Positions 43,733 through 53,602 of a stretch of DNA of 64,000 nucleotides are shown in pieces. A program made the position numbers and the translations under genes. The stretch covers positions 1,178,001-1,242,000 of the forward strand of contig NZ_PGET01000001.1 in the NCBI RefSeq assembly GCF_002797975.1, given 5' to 3'. Every line of letters starts with the position of its first letter. The first letter of the stretch is position 1. The notes under the pieces were generated by a model, which was given only the letters and a program-made list of their open reading frames with translations, had not been told where the DNA came from and made no database searches. Origin of the DNA: [Clostridium] celerecrescens 18A (GTDB lineage: Bacteria; Bacillota; Clostridia; Lachnospirales; Lachnospiraceae).

Positions 43733-45841
43733 ATGGATTTTGAAGAGAGGGCCAGGGAGTTAGTCGGTCAGATGACCCTGGAAGAGAAGGCCTCGCAGCT
43801 AAGATTTGATGCCCCGGCAGTCAAAAGGCTGGCGATCCCCAGATACCACTGGTGGAATGAATCACTTCACGGTGTGGCAAGGGCGGGGACAGCAACCATG
43901 TTTCCCCAGGCCATCGGTATGGCGGCCATGTTTGATGAGGAGATGATGAAGGAGATCGGCACTGCGGCGGGCATGGAAGCAAGAGCAAAGTACAATGCCT
44001 GTTCGGCCCTGGAGGATCGGGATATCTATAAAGGACTGACCCTTTGGTCTCCCAATGTGAATATCTTCCGGGATCCCAGATGGGGAAGAGGCCATGAGAC
44101 GTATGGAGAAGATCCATACCTTTCCGGCAGACTGGGCGTGGGATTCATACAGGGAATCCAGGGAGAGGGCGAATACTTACTGGCAGCAGCCTGTGCCAAG
44201 CACTTTGCGGTACACAGCGGACCGGAGGAACAGCGCCATACCTTTGATGCCAGAGTCAGCAAAAAGGATCTGTGGGAGACCTATCTGCCTGCATTTGAAG
44301 CCTGTGTCACCGAGGGTAAGGTGGAAGGGGTCATGGGAGCGTATAACCGGACCAACGGAGAGCCATGCTGTGGCAGCAAAACTCTGATACAGGATATTCT
44401 GAAAGAGAAGTGGAAGTTTGACGGGTATTTTGTGTCGGATTGCTGGGCCATCAAGGATTTCCATGAAAACCATCAGATAACGGATACTGCCGCCCAGTCC
44501 GCAGCCATGGCCCTGAAAAATGGCTGCGACATCAACTGCGGAAACACTTACCTGCATATTTTAAGTTCCTATGAACAGGGCCTGGTGACAGAGGAGGAGA
44601 TTACAGAGGCTGCGGTGCATGCAATGCGCACCAGGATGCGTCTGGGGCTGCTTGATGAGGACTGCCCCTACAACCAGATTCCTTATGAGACGGTGGGATG
44701 CAAAAAGCATAGGAAACTGGCCATCTGCGCAGCGGAAAAATCCATGGTTCTCTTGAAGAATGACGGGATTCTTCCACTTGATAAGAAGCTTAAGAGGGTG
44801 GCTGTCATAGGGCCAAATGCGGACAGCCGCTGGCCGCTCATCGCCAATTACCACGGCACAGCACCCCGGTATGTGACAGTACTGGACGGAATAGAGAATC
44901 TTCTTAATGAGAATACAAGAATCTTTTACTCGGAAGGCTGCCATACCATGAAGGACCGTGTGGAACGGCTGGCACTGCCGGGAGACCGCATAAGCGAGGC
45001 AGTGACTGCAGCACTTAAGGCAGGGCTGGCCATTGTATGCGTGGGACTGGATGAGCGGTATGAGGGGGAACAGCAGGATCTGGGTAACCGTTTTGATGAG
45101 GCGGTCAGTATGGCGGATAAGCCCACTCTGGCCCTTCCTGAATCCCAGTGCCGCATGCTGACCGCACTTATAGAGACTGGCGTACCGCTGGTGGTGATAA
45201 ATATGTCTGGAAGCGCCATGGACCTGGCGTGGCTGGATCAGGCGGAAAGTGTAAAAGCAATCCTGCAGGCCTGGTATCCCGGTGCTGAGGGCGGAACGGC
45301 CGTAGCCAGGGTCCTCTTTGGGGAGACCAGCCCATCAGGCAGGCTGCCAGTCACCTTCTATCGGTCTGAGAAGGAGCTTCCTGCCTATGAGGACTACAGC
45401 ATGAAAAACCGGACCTACCGGTATATGAAAGAAGAAGCTCTTTATCCCTTTGGATTCGGCCTTTCCTATACCAGCTTCCGGTACAGGGATTTGGAGTGCG
45501 TCCCTGCAGGTGACGGCAGCATGTACGTAACTGTGAAGGTCAGGAACGAAGGACCGGCAGATGGTGAGGAAGTGGTTCAGGTGTATGTGAAGAACCTGGA
45601 TTCTTCTCTTGCAGTGAGGAATCATTCCCTGTGTGCATTTGCCAGGGTGAGTCTTGCAAAGGGACAGGAGAGGGAGGTAAGCTTCTGTCTTACGGGTCTG
45701 GCGTTCTGTGTGGTGGACCATGACGGGGATCGCCGCTTGGATGGGCATCGGTACGATATTTATGCGGGCGGCAGCCAGCCTGACAGTAGGAGCTGTCTGC
45801 TTACAGGCACTGAACCCTTAAAAGTCCGGGTGCAGCTATAG
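43733..45841 (+). CDS. Glycoside hydrolase family 3 (beta-xylosidase-like)
   Basis: 702 residues without a signal peptide, so it acts on imported oligosaccharides. N-terminal barrel: NESLHGVARAGTATMFPQAI, KHFAVHSGPEEQRHTFDA (catalytic-site Lys-His) and the nucleophile Asp in FVSDCWAIKDF. The middle domain has AVIGPNADSRWPLIANYHGT; a fibronectin-III-like domain closes the protein (VYVKNLDSSLAVRNHSLCAF). The KHFAVHSGPE form suggests a beta-xylosidase / alpha-arabinosidase-type GH3, but specificity is not certain. Followed 40 bases later by a GH5 gene. Confidence 0.93.
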   Translation: MDFEERARELVGQMTLEEKASQLRFDAPAVKRLAIPRYHWWNESLHGVARAGTATMFPQAIGMAAMFDEEMMKEIGTAAGMEARAKYNACSALEDRDIYKGLTLWSPNVNIFRDPRWGRGHETYGEDPYLSGRLGVGFIQGIQGEGEYLLAAACAKHFAVHSGPEEQRHTFDARVSKKDLWETYLPAFEACVTEGKVEGVMGAYNRTNGEPCCGSKTLIQDILKEKWKFDGYFVSDCWAIKDFHENHQITDTAAQSAAMALKNGCDINCGNTYLHILSSYEQGLVTEEEITEAAVHAMRTRMRLGLLDEDCPYNQIPYETVGCKKHRKLAICAAEKSMVLLKNDGILPLDKKLKRVAVIGPNADSRWPLIANYHGTAPRYVTVLDGIENLLNENTRIFYSEGCHTMKDRVERLALPGDRISEAVTAALKAGLAIVCVGLDERYEGEQQDLGNRFDEAVSMADKPTLALPESQCRMLTALIETGVPLVVINMSGSAMDLAWLDQAESVKAILQAWYPGAEGGTAVARVLFGETSPSGRLPVTFYRSEKELPAYEDYSMKNRTYRYMKEEALYPFGFGLSYTSFRYRDLECVPAGDGSMYVTVKVRNEGPADGEEVVQVYVKNLDSSLAVRNHSLCAFARVSLAKGQEREVSFCLTGLAFCVVDHDGDRRLDGHRYDIYAGGSQPDSRSCLLTGTEPLKVRVQL

Positions 45842-45881
45842 GAGGGACTGTTTGAAAGAAAGCTGAAGAAGGAGAGATAAA

Positions 45882-47321
45882 ATGGACTTATTACAGGTAA
45901 GAAATGGTAAAATCGTGGATGAATCGGGAAATCCTGTGTACCTTCGCGGAACCTGCGTGGGCGGCTTTATGAACATGGAGGATTTTATCAACGGATATCC
46001 GGGTACTGAGAGCGGGATGAAGAGAGAGATGACCAAGGCCCTTGGTGCAGGCAAGGCAGAATTGTTTTTTGAGACTATCCTTGACAATTTCCTGGCTGAG
46101 GAGGATATCCGGCTGATCCGGGAAACCGGGGCCAACTGCATCCGCATTCCTTTGAGTTACCGGCATTTTGAGGATGACCAAAATCCCTTTATATATAAGG
46201 AAGAGGGATTTAAACGGCTGGATGCCGTACTGGATGCCTGTGAACGCCAGGGGGTCTACGTGATCCTGGATATGCATGCCTTGTCTGGCTGGCAGAACTG
46301 CCACTGGCACAGTGATAATGAGCGGGGCGCGGCTCTTCTCTGGAGCTTCCGCCATTTCCAGGAACGGATCATTGCGCTTTGGGAGGCGATTGCACAAAGG
46401 TATAAGGACAGAAATGCAGTGGCAGGCTACGACCTGATGAATGAGCCGTCCACAGGAACACCTACCGGCGAACATGCCTATGACTTTTACGAGTTCTACC
46501 AGTCGGACTGGAAGGCAATCAACAAACTGTACCGGGAGATAGCAGATGCGGTTCGAAAAATTGATAAAAAGCACATCCTGTTTCTGGAGGGGGATAATTA
46601 TTCCAGGAATTTTGAAGGGCTTGAGAAGCCTTTTGAGGATAATCTGGCATACAGCAGCCACAACTATATACCGCCGGGATATGGGCCGGGGACGTACCCG
46701 GGATATTATGGCGGGGTGTACTGGGATAAGAATAGGCAGAGGGCAGAGTTCCTTAACCACCAGGGGACGCAGTTTGCCTTAAAGCACCATGTACCTCTGT
46801 GGGTAGGGGAGTTCGGTTCCCAGTATCATGGTTTTCCGGAAGAGCTTCCATACCGCCTGGCATCTATGGAGGATCAGCTGGATATTTACAACACCTTTGG
46901 AGTCCACTGGACCACCTGGACCTATAAGGACCCGGGGATCATGGGGTGGGTATTCTTAGATCCGGAGAGCGAATATATGAAGATTATCCAGCCGGTCCAG
47001 GAACAAAAACGCATCCTGGGAGCTGAGAATTTTGTCGCAGATTATGCAGGGGTGGCGGAAGGCAGAAAGAAATCCCGCGCGCTTGCCGATTATATCCTGG
47101 ATGTGATGGGAGAAACCAGGATTGACAAAGCGTCCAATGCCTTTGTGATGAATTACGGGGTGCTTAACGGCTATGCGGGCGCTATGCTGCAGCCGGCTTA
47201 CGCCAGGCGTTTTGCCGGATACAGTGAGGATGACTTAGAGCGCATCGCCGGGGGCTTCAAGCTGGAAAACTGCGTAAAGAACCAGCCTTATCTGAATCTT
47301 CTGAAACATATGCTGCATTGA
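45882..47321 (+). CDS. Glycoside hydrolase family 5 (intracellular)
   Basis: 479 residues, no signal peptide. Key motifs: NCIRIPLSYRHFE, VILDMHALSGWQNCHWHSD, acid/base Glu in GYDLMNEPSTG, SSHNYIPPGYGPGTYPG and nucleophile Glu in PLWVGEFGSQYHGF. This is the cellulase-superfamily catalytic barrel. Its place beside a GH3 and an importer suggests hydrolysis of a short beta-glucan, mannan or xylan fragment in the cytosol. About 100 extra residues at the C-terminus are not assigned. Confidence 0.92.
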   Translation: MDLLQVRNGKIVDESGNPVYLRGTCVGGFMNMEDFINGYPGTESGMKREMTKALGAGKAELFFETILDNFLAEEDIRLIRETGANCIRIPLSYRHFEDDQNPFIYKEEGFKRLDAVLDACERQGVYVILDMHALSGWQNCHWHSDNERGAALLWSFRHFQERIIALWEAIAQRYKDRNAVAGYDLMNEPSTGTPTGEHAYDFYEFYQSDWKAINKLYREIADAVRKIDKKHILFLEGDNYSRNFEGLEKPFEDNLAYSSHNYIPPGYGPGTYPGYYGGVYWDKNRQRAEFLNHQGTQFALKHHVPLWVGEFGSQYHGFPEELPYRLASMEDQLDIYNTFGVHWTTWTYKDPGIMGWVFLDPESEYMKIIQPVQEQKRILGAENFVADYAGVAEGRKKSRALADYILDVMGETRIDKASNAFVMNYGVLNGYAGAMLQPAYARRFAGYSEDDLERIAGGFKLENCVKNQPYLNLLKHMLH

Positions 47322-47405
47322 TAAATATCCATTGTTCTGTTAAAATTGGATGTGGAAATATGTAAATGAGCAGCCAGGAATAACGGAAAGAGGAGAGAAC
47401 TTGGG

Positions 47406-48365
47406 ATGAGGAAAAAGACAGTCTGGAAAGAAAAAATGGCAGAATACTGGATGATTGGGCTTTTACTTTTCCTGGTGGCTGTATTCTCTTATATGTTACC
47501 GGTATTTGCTACCAGAGGGAACCTAGCCAGCTTCCTGCGTTCTATGCCTATTTTGGGAATTGCTACGCTGGGAGTTGCAATGCTCATGATCTCCGGCGGA
47601 ATTGACTTATCCTGCGGGGCCATCATGGCATGTGCAGGGACGGCGGCTGCGTATCTGGCAGTACGGGGAATGCATCCGGCGGCATGCCTGGCTCTTGGAA
47701 TCCTCTGCGGCGGCGCATGCGGACTTCTCAACGGGTTTCTGATCACACGGTTTGAGCTTAAGCCGTTTATAGTGACCGTAGGAAGCAATTATATGATCCG
47801 GGGGCTGACCCAGATGTTCACAGGGGGAATTCTGATCAGCGGCCTGCCAGGCTGGTTCTACCACATTTCCAACACCCATCTGCTGGGCAATATCCTCTAT
47901 TCCAACTTTCTTATCTTCCTGATCCTGGCTGTGGCAGTTGTCCTTGTCATGAAATGTACGATTTTTGGCCGATACTGCTATGCCGTAGGCTCCAGTAAGA
48001 AAGCCAGCAGTCTGGCCGGCATCCAGGTAAAACGGCATCTTCTCAAGGTTTATTTTATTGAAGGGGCCTTTGCAGGGATTGCGGGAATCATCCTTATGTC
48101 CTACTTGAACGTGGGAGCATCCAGTGAGGCTATGGGGCTGGAAGCATATGCCATCGCTGCTGTGATTATCGGCGGGATCCGGTTTGAAGGAGGGGCAGGA
48201 GGCATTGTTCGTGCGGTACTGGGACTGCTTATTATAGAAGTGTTTAAAAATGGTATGAATGCGGCCGGATTAAATACTTACGGGCAGCAGGCGGTTACAG
48301 GACTTATGATTCTGGCGGCGATCGTGATGGACTATTTTCGGAAGAAGAGGGAAGAAACAGCATGA
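47406..48365 (+). CDS. RbsC-type sugar ABC permease (no ATPase gene beside it)
   Basis: 319 residues with eight to ten membrane helices. LGIATLGVAMLMISGGIDLSCG, GGACGLLNGFLITRFELKPFIVT and YAVGSSKKASSLAGI are standard RbsC motifs. It would carry a monosaccharide or sugar acid, or act in sensing. The usual RbsA ATPase is not adjacent; the only RbsA-like protein in the window (36350-37759) is degenerate. Its stop overlaps the binding-protein gene by 4 bases. Confidence 0.92.
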   Translation: MRKKTVWKEKMAEYWMIGLLLFLVAVFSYMLPVFATRGNLASFLRSMPILGIATLGVAMLMISGGIDLSCGAIMACAGTAAAYLAVRGMHPAACLALGILCGGACGLLNGFLITRFELKPFIVTVGSNYMIRGLTQMFTGGILISGLPGWFYHISNTHLLGNILYSNFLIFLILAVAVVLVMKCTIFGRYCYAVGSSKKASSLAGIQVKRHLLKVYFIEGAFAGIAGIILMSYLNVGASSEAMGLEAYAIAAVIIGGIRFEGGAGGIVRAVLGLLIIEVFKNGMNAAGLNTYGQQAVTGLMILAAIVMDYFRKKREETA

Positions 48366-49357
48366 GTATGTTTAAAATTGGGATAATCGGAATGGCGTTG
48401 TGCCTTTTTATGTCCGGATGCGGGAGCCAGCCCGCATCCGCATTTGAACGGCAGGAAGGGAAGACTTTGTATCTGATTGCATTGAATGAAAAAGGACCTT
48501 ATTGGAAGCCGTTGATTCAAAGTGCGCAGGATCAGGCCAGAGAGCGGGGGTGTACTCTGATCGTAAAAGCCGGGCTGCCTGGGGATTCCTCACGGCCCCA
48601 GAAGCTGATTGAGATGGTCCAGGAGGCGATCGATCAGAAAGCAGACGGCATTGCTATGGCAGCCTTAGAACCGGAGATGTTTGATATAAAAGCGGCGGAG
48701 GCAATGGCCGCCGGAATCAAAGTAGTCACCTATGATACGGACATCAGGACTTTAAACAACCGGCTGGCATATATCGGAACGAATAATTATGAAGCCGGAA
48801 TGGAACTGGGGAGGCGGGGAGCCGAAGACTTAAAAGCCCGGGGAATTACCGGGGGGAGGCTGACAGCCGTTACCTACAGTGGTTCCGCGCAGAACATGAC
48901 TGAGCGTTACAAAGGACTGAAGGATGGTTTTAACCAGGCGATGGATCAGGATGCCGCCCAGTTTACCTGGTGTACCTGGATTATAAATGACCTAAGCGTA
49001 TCCAGGGCAAAAGAGCAATTGGAGACACAGATCATATCATATCCTGACCTAAAGGCAGTGTTCACTCTGGGAACAGAGTCTGTCATTACCGGGACCATGG
49101 AAGCTATCAAATTCCAGAACCTGCAGGGAACTCTGTACCACTATGGATTCGATTATTCTCCTACTCTGGCAGCCGGTGTGGATGAGGGCCTGATTACAGG
49201 CATTGTGGACCAGAACTGCCAGGTGATAGGCAGGACACTGGTGGACAAACTTGCAGACGCAGTAGAAGGGAGAGAGATTGAGAAGGAATATTTAATTGAT
49301 GTGACATGGGTAGAAGCTAAGAATATAAAAGCGTATGGAGAGAAATCGGAGAGGTAA
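48362..49357 (+). CDS. RbsB-type sugar-binding lipoprotein
   Basis: 331 residues. Lipobox FMSGCGS (Cys about 20), then a periplasmic-binding-protein-like fold of the ribose/galactose type: YLIALNEKGPYWKPLIQSAQ, IDQKADGIAMAALEP, AGIKVVTYDTDI, AYIGTNNYEAGMELG and LITGIVDQNCQVIG. Overlaps the RbsC gene by 4 bases. It may deliver ligand for transport, or present it to the permease as a sensor input. Confidence 0.92.
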   Translation: MSMFKIGIIGMALCLFMSGCGSQPASAFERQEGKTLYLIALNEKGPYWKPLIQSAQDQARERGCTLIVKAGLPGDSSRPQKLIEMVQEAIDQKADGIAMAALEPEMFDIKAAEAMAAGIKVVTYDTDIRTLNNRLAYIGTNNYEAGMELGRRGAEDLKARGITGGRLTAVTYSGSAQNMTERYKGLKDGFNQAMDQDAAQFTWCTWIINDLSVSRAKEQLETQIISYPDLKAVFTLGTESVITGTMEAIKFQNLQGTLYHYGFDYSPTLAAGVDEGLITGIVDQNCQVIGRTLVDKLADAVEGREIEKEYLIDVTWVEAKNIKAYGEKSER

Positions 49358-49362
49358 TATAA

Positions 49363-51090
49363 ATGAATATAAAGCAGAAAAGCGCGCCCCAGCGGGAGCT
49401 GTGGGCTCAGTTTGACGCCCTCCAGATGGGAAGCGGCTGGGATGAGGAAGATATAAAGAAGCCTCAGATTTTGCTTGAGGATGCCTATGGGGACAGCCAT
49501 CCGGGCAGCGTACATCTTTCGGGACTCATGGAACAGGTAAAATACGGCGTGTTTGAAAAAGGCGGGTATCCAGCAGGGTATCATACTACGGATATCTGCG
49601 ATGGCTGTGCCCAGGGACATAACGGAATGAATTACATACTGGCCTCCAGAGAGGCCATCTGCGATATGATAGAACTCCACGGTTCCGTGTACCCATGGGA
49701 TGGAATGGTACTGGCGTCATCCTGTGACAAATCCATACCTGCCCAATTAAAGGCAGCGGCCCGGCTTGACATTCCTTCTATATTTATACCTGGCGGAAGC
49801 ATGAGGAACGGGCCAGGGATGACGACTTCTCTGGTGGCAGGAGACATATCCCTGCGCCAGAAACGGGAAGGGGCTATCACTCCGCAGGAAATAAGGGATT
49901 ACAAGCTGACGGGATGCCCCTCAGCCGGTGCATGTACGTTTCTTGGAACGGCCAGTACCATGCAATGCATGGCGGAAGCCCTGGGCATGGCCCTGCCCGG
50001 CTCTGCGCTGATTCCGGCCACCATGCGGGATATCCTGGCGTGGGCGCGCAGGGCAGGCCAAACCATAATGAAGCTGGCGGAGAAGGATATTCGTCCCAGC
50101 CAGATCATGACGAAGGAAGCTTTTGAGAATGCCATCATGATCCATAGTGCAATCGGTGGGTCCACCAATGGAGTCATTCATCTCACTTCCCTGGCAAAGG
50201 AGCTTGGGCTCTTGGTTGCACCGGAAACATTTGACGAAATCAATCACCGGATTCCCCACATCGGAAATATCACCCCCAGCGGGCAGCATCTGACAGAGGC
50301 ATTCTGGTTTGCAGGCGGAATTCCCATGGTGGAACGGGAACTAAGGGATATGCTGCATCTTGATGTAATGACAGTCACAGGCAGGACTCTGGGAGAAAAT
50401 CTGGAAGATTTGGAAAAGGACGGCTTTTACGAGCGTTATGAAGGTTATCTGAGCAATTACGGACTGAAGCGGGAACAGGTTATCTTTCCGGTCAGTGAAG
50501 CCGGTGAAAAGGGCTCCATCGCTGTTATGCGGGGCAATCTGGCTCCGGAGGGAGCTGTCATTAAATATGCCGCATGTGTCAGAGAGATGTGGGAGCATAA
50601 TGGAAGAGCACGAGTATTTGACTGTGAGGAGGATGCTTACCAGTCTGTGGTGAAAAAGGAGATCCGCAGAGGTGATATCATTGTGATCCGCTATGAGGGT
50701 CCAAGGGGCAGCGGCATGCCGGAGATGCTCATGACCACAGAAGCAATTGTCTGTGATCATGATCTCAATGGAAGCGTGGCCCTGGTTACGGACGGCAGAT
50801 TTTCAGGAGCCACCAGAGGACCTGCTATCGGCCATGTGTCTCCGGAGGCAGCAGCAGGAGGGCCTCTTGCCTTTGTGAGAGACGGCGATATCATTTCCTA
50901 CAGTGTGAAGGACAGGACCCTGAACCTTACAGGAATCCAGGGGGAGGAACGGACGCTTAAGGAGATTGAGAAGGTGCTTGAAGAAAGGAAAAGAGAGGGG
51001 ATCATTCCCAGACCGAAGCGGAAAGGGATATTGGCAAGATACACCAGGGATGCCCTTTCCGCTATGGAAGGAGCAGGATATGAATCATAG
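49363..51090 (+). CDS. IlvD/Edd-family dehydratase, probable sugar-acid dehydratase
   Basis: 575 residues. Cluster-binding cysteines appear in [28 protein letters not shown] and [36 protein letters not shown] near the end is a family hallmark. The family covers dihydroxy-acid dehydratase (branched amino acids) and aldonic-acid dehydratases. A DapA-family aldolase follows and sugar importers precede, so xylonate, arabinonate or gluconate is more likely than the amino-acid route. Starts 5 bases after the binding-protein stop. Confidence 0.9.
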   Translation: MNIKQKSAPQRELWAQFDALQMGSGWDEEDIKKPQILLEDAYGDSHPGSVHLSGLMEQVKYGVFEKGGYPAGYHTTDICDGCAQGHNGMNYILASREAICDMIELHGSVYPWDGMVLASSCDKSIPAQLKAAARLDIPSIFIPGGSMRNGPGMTTSLVAGDISLRQKREGAITPQEIRDYKLTGCPSAGACTFLGTASTMQCMAEALGMALPGSALIPATMRDILAWARRAGQTIMKLAEKDIRPSQIMTKEAFENAIMIHSAIGGSTNGVIHLTSLAKELGLLVAPETFDEINHRIPHIGNITPSGQHLTEAFWFAGGIPMVERELRDMLHLDVMTVTGRTLGENLEDLEKDGFYERYEGYLSNYGLKREQVIFPVSEAGEKGSIAVMRGNLAPEGAVIKYAACVREMWEHNGRARVFDCEEDAYQSVVKKEIRRGDIIVIRYEGPRGSGMPEMLMTTEAIVCDHDLNGSVALVTDGRFSGATRGPAIGHVSPEAAAGGPLAFVRDGDIISYSVKDRTLNLTGIQGEERTLKEIEKVLEERKREGIIPRPKRKGILARYTRDALSAMEGAGYES

Positions 51091-51172
51091 GGGACGAAGG
51101 AAGTCGGAAAGAGACAGCCGGGCCCGTCTGGCGCATATCGTGTTCAAGGAGAGAGGAAGGATGACAGTTTAG

Positions 51173-52069
51173 ATGAATGTAAAATATATAACACCGGCAG
51201 TAACGGCATTTACAAGTGACTTTCATGTAGATATGGAGGCCAATAGGCAGATATATGACCATCTCATAGCAGGAGGAATGGATGGAATCCTGATTCTTGG
51301 AAGTATCGGAGAATTTTTTGCCATTCCGCAGGAAGAGAAGAAACGGATGATCCGTGAAGCCCTTGCTTACGTGGATCATCGGGTAACGGTTTATGTAGGC
51401 ACCGGCGGAACGGTTTTTGAGGAATGTGCAGAGCTGTCCCGCTATGCTCTGGAGCAGGGCGCAGACGGAGTTATGGTCATCCCTCCCTATTACTTTAATC
51501 TGCCGGACAGCGCTGTTCTGGACTTTTATGATTCTCTGGCCGGAAGGATAGAAGGCCCGCTGCTGCTGTATAATTTCCCTGCCAGAACCGGGTATGACCT
51601 AAAGCCCCAGGTAGTTCTTGAACTGGCCCGCAGAAGGAAGAATATTGTAGGGATCAAGGACACAGTGGATGTCATGGGGCATACCAGAGCTCTGATTCAG
51701 ACAGTGAAAAAAGAATTTCCTGATTTTCTGATTTATTCAGGATTTGATGAATTCTTCTCCCATAATGTGATAAGCGGAGGAGACGGCTGTATCGCCGGGT
51801 TATCAAATTTTGCACCGGAGACCGCCTCTGCTCTTGCTGAGGCGGCCAGGAAGGAGGATTTCGGGCTGCTGCGGGAATACCAGATGAGGATCGACCGGCT
51901 TATGGCGGTATACGATGTGGGAGAGCAGTTTATACCTATTATAAAAAAAGCCATGGTGCTTTGCAGGGTTCCCATGAAGTCTGTTTGCGCCCGGCCCATG
52001 CAGGAGGCTACGGAGGGAGAGACCAGGCGGCTTGAGCAGATTCTTAAGGAAGAGGGATTGCTTCCGTGA
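51173..52069 (+). CDS. DapA/NanA-family aldolase, probable 2-keto-3-deoxy-sugar-acid aldolase
   Basis: 298-residue TIM barrel. LILGSIGEFFAIPQEEK is the substrate-carboxylate loop, LLYNFPARTGYDL holds the catalytic Tyr, and NIVGIKDTVDVMGH the Schiff-base Lys. The family includes dihydrodipicolinate synthase and KDG-type aldolases. After a sugar-acid dehydratase it would split the 2-keto-3-deoxy product to pyruvate plus an aldehyde. Ends just before a strong terminator, so it is the last gene of the locus. Confidence 0.9.
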   Translation: MNVKYITPAVTAFTSDFHVDMEANRQIYDHLIAGGMDGILILGSIGEFFAIPQEEKKRMIREALAYVDHRVTVYVGTGGTVFEECAELSRYALEQGADGVMVIPPYYFNLPDSAVLDFYDSLAGRIEGPLLLYNFPARTGYDLKPQVVLELARRRKNIVGIKDTVDVMGHTRALIQTVKKEFPDFLIYSGFDEFFSHNVISGGDGCIAGLSNFAPETASALAEAARKEDFGLLREYQMRIDRLMAVYDVGEQFIPIIKKAMVLCRVPMKSVCARPMQEATEGETRRLEQILKEEGLLP

Positions 52070-52103
52070 ATGCAGAGGGATAGAGATTTTTTAAAGCAGG
52101 TAA

Positions 52104-52148
52104 AAGAACATTCTTTAACGGGTATCCGCTGAAGAATGTTCTTTTTAT
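52104..52148 (+). terminator. Terminator closing the carbohydrate locus
   Basis: AAGAACATTCTT and AAGAATGTTCTT are perfect 12-base inverted copies around a 16-base loop, followed by TTTTTATT. Confidence 0.9.
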
Positions 52149-52224
52149 TGAATGATAAAACTTCCTTATTATCAGCTGTTCTTGCAAAATATCGTTAGAC
52201 GTTTTTCGCCAAACAAATATTAAT

Positions 52225-52253
52225 TTTACAGAATATGGAAAATAATGTATAAT
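52225..52253 (+). promoter_or_regulatory. Promoter of a short hairpin-terminator leader
   Basis: TTTACA (52225-52230), 17 bases, TATAAT (52248-52253). Predicted start near 52260, at the base of a perfect hairpin. Confidence 0.7.
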
Positions 52254-52259
52254 TGCCAT

Positions 52260-52324
52260 ATGATCGAAAGTAAAAGTCCTTTCGATCATCGGATGGACGG
52301 CGCAAAAAGCATGCGCCTTTTATT
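52260..52324 (+). ncRNA. Putative short RNA or attenuator leader
   Basis: ATGATCGAAAG (52260-52270) and CTTTCGATCAT (52279-52289) form a perfect 11-bp hairpin with an 8-base loop. About 10 bases later GGCGC (52299-52303) and GCGCC (52313-52317) plus TTTTATT form a terminator. The unit from promoter to terminator is about 65 bases, so it could be a small RNA or a leader that controls the DUF4190/DUF975 genes. I do not recognise the family. Confidence 0.45.
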
Positions 52325-52407
52325 CTTGCTTGCTCAGCTCTCTTATCATCAATTGCTAAACAAGTTCGAATAAGTTATATATTATGACAGAAAGGGAGAT
52401 GATAGAA

Positions 52408-52755
52408 ATGGATCAGGATAATCAAGATGGATCCTGGCAGGTAAACCAGGATTGGGATCGCGAAGCCGTATATAAACAGCCGGAGAGTCCGGTACAGAGC
52501 AACATGGCCCTGGCCTCTCTGGTCATGGGGATTCTAGGAATTATAACCTCCTGCTGCTGTTATGGAGGAATGATTTTCGGAAGCCTTGGAATTTTGTTTG
52601 CCCTGCTTTCCAGGACAGAAGATAGGTTTGAAGGCTATGCAAAGGCAGGCCTTATTACTTCAACCATTGCCATTGTGCTTGTTGTATTGGTTATAATCGT
52701 ATTTGTGGGGACTGCGGCGATGAGTGGCCTGGGGCTGGGAGGTGTGTTTTCATGA
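52408..52755 (+). CDS. DUF4190-like small membrane protein
   Basis: About 115 residues. A charged, Gln-rich N-terminus is followed by two membrane segments (ASLVMGILGIITSCCCYGG and STIAIVLVVLVIIVFVGTAA), the layout of DUF4190 proteins. Function unknown. ATG 52408 was chosen for the AGGGAG 9 bases upstream; the frame also opens at 52384. Overlaps the DUF975 gene by 4 bases, so the two are likely made together. Confidence 0.75.
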   Translation: MDQDNQDGSWQVNQDWDREAVYKQPESPVQSNMALASLVMGILGIITSCCCYGGMIFGSLGILFALLSRTEDRFEGYAKAGLITSTIAIVLVVLVIIVFVGTAAMSGLGLGGVFS

Positions 52756-53579
52756 AGACTTCATCATCAGAACTTAAAAGTCGTGCAAAGCGGTCCTTGA
52801 AAGGCAGATACGGCTTGTGTATCGGCATCCAGTTTATAGAAGGTGCCATTCTTCTGGCTATAACTTTGGTGTATATTTTAACGTCCTTTTCTATGGGACT
52901 GGTAAGGGATCCTTTTATTAATGGCGGCAGCGTAACAACAGGAAATGTGATCCTGAAGGCAGGTGTTTATATATCGTTCCTGATCATTCTCTCTGTATAC
53001 GGTCTTTTAAAACCGGGAGTCCTTAAGATTTATATGGATATATGCAATGGCAATGCAGCCAAACTGTCTGACCTTCTCTTTGCTTTTCAGAACAAGCCCC
53101 ATAGGTTTTTAGGACTTTATTTTATAAATCTTTTCATTGGGTTTGCCTGGGGGATACCGTACTTTGTAGTACTCATTGTAGCAGTCATCACTGATTTTAT
53201 ACCTGTCATGGTAGTACTGCTGGTACTTACGTACCTGCTTCTGCTTATTGGAAATATCATAACTATGCTGTATTTATCCCAGTCTATGTTCCTACTCATC
53301 GAGTCCCCGGATCAGAGGGTATTTGGGAGCCTTAAGGAAAGTGCAGCCATGATGAAGGGCAATAAGGGCGGCTATTTTTACCTTTTCATAAGCTTTATTG
53401 GCATGGTAGTCTTGGGATACTGCTCCATGGGAATTGGTTTGCTCTGGATCGTCCCTTATATTCAAGCTACTATGACAGAATATTATCTGGATCTTAAGGA
53501 ACGGCTTTCCCGGAACAGCCATGGAAGAGGTGAGGAAGTTTCTTTTGAATCCATGTGGAGCCAGGAAAATCAGTGGTAG
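52752..53579 (+). CDS. DUF975-family membrane protein
   Basis: 275 residues with about six membrane helices. It starts with the family pattern SSSELKSRAKRSLKGRYGL and has GLLKPGVLKIYMDICNGNAA and FGSLKESAAMMKGNKGGYFYL later, which are typical of DUF975. Function unknown; often next to DUF4190 proteins in Clostridia. It is the second gene of a two-gene unit. Confidence 0.8.
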   Translation: MKTSSSELKSRAKRSLKGRYGLCIGIQFIEGAILLAITLVYILTSFSMGLVRDPFINGGSVTTGNVILKAGVYISFLIILSVYGLLKPGVLKIYMDICNGNAAKLSDLLFAFQNKPHRFLGLYFINLFIGFAWGIPYFVVLIVAVITDFIPVMVVLLVLTYLLLLIGNIITMLYLSQSMFLLIESPDQRVFGSLKESAAMMKGNKGGYFYLFISFIGMVVLGYCSMGIGLLWIVPYIQATMTEYYLDLKERLSRNSHGRGEEVSFESMWSQENQW

Positions 53580-53602
53580 AGCCGTGTCATGCATAAGGTA
53601 TG

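Noticed and set aside
50966..51172. A 68-codon frame across the end of the dehydratase gene
   Set aside because: It overlaps the dehydratase almost entirely in another frame and has no known motif.
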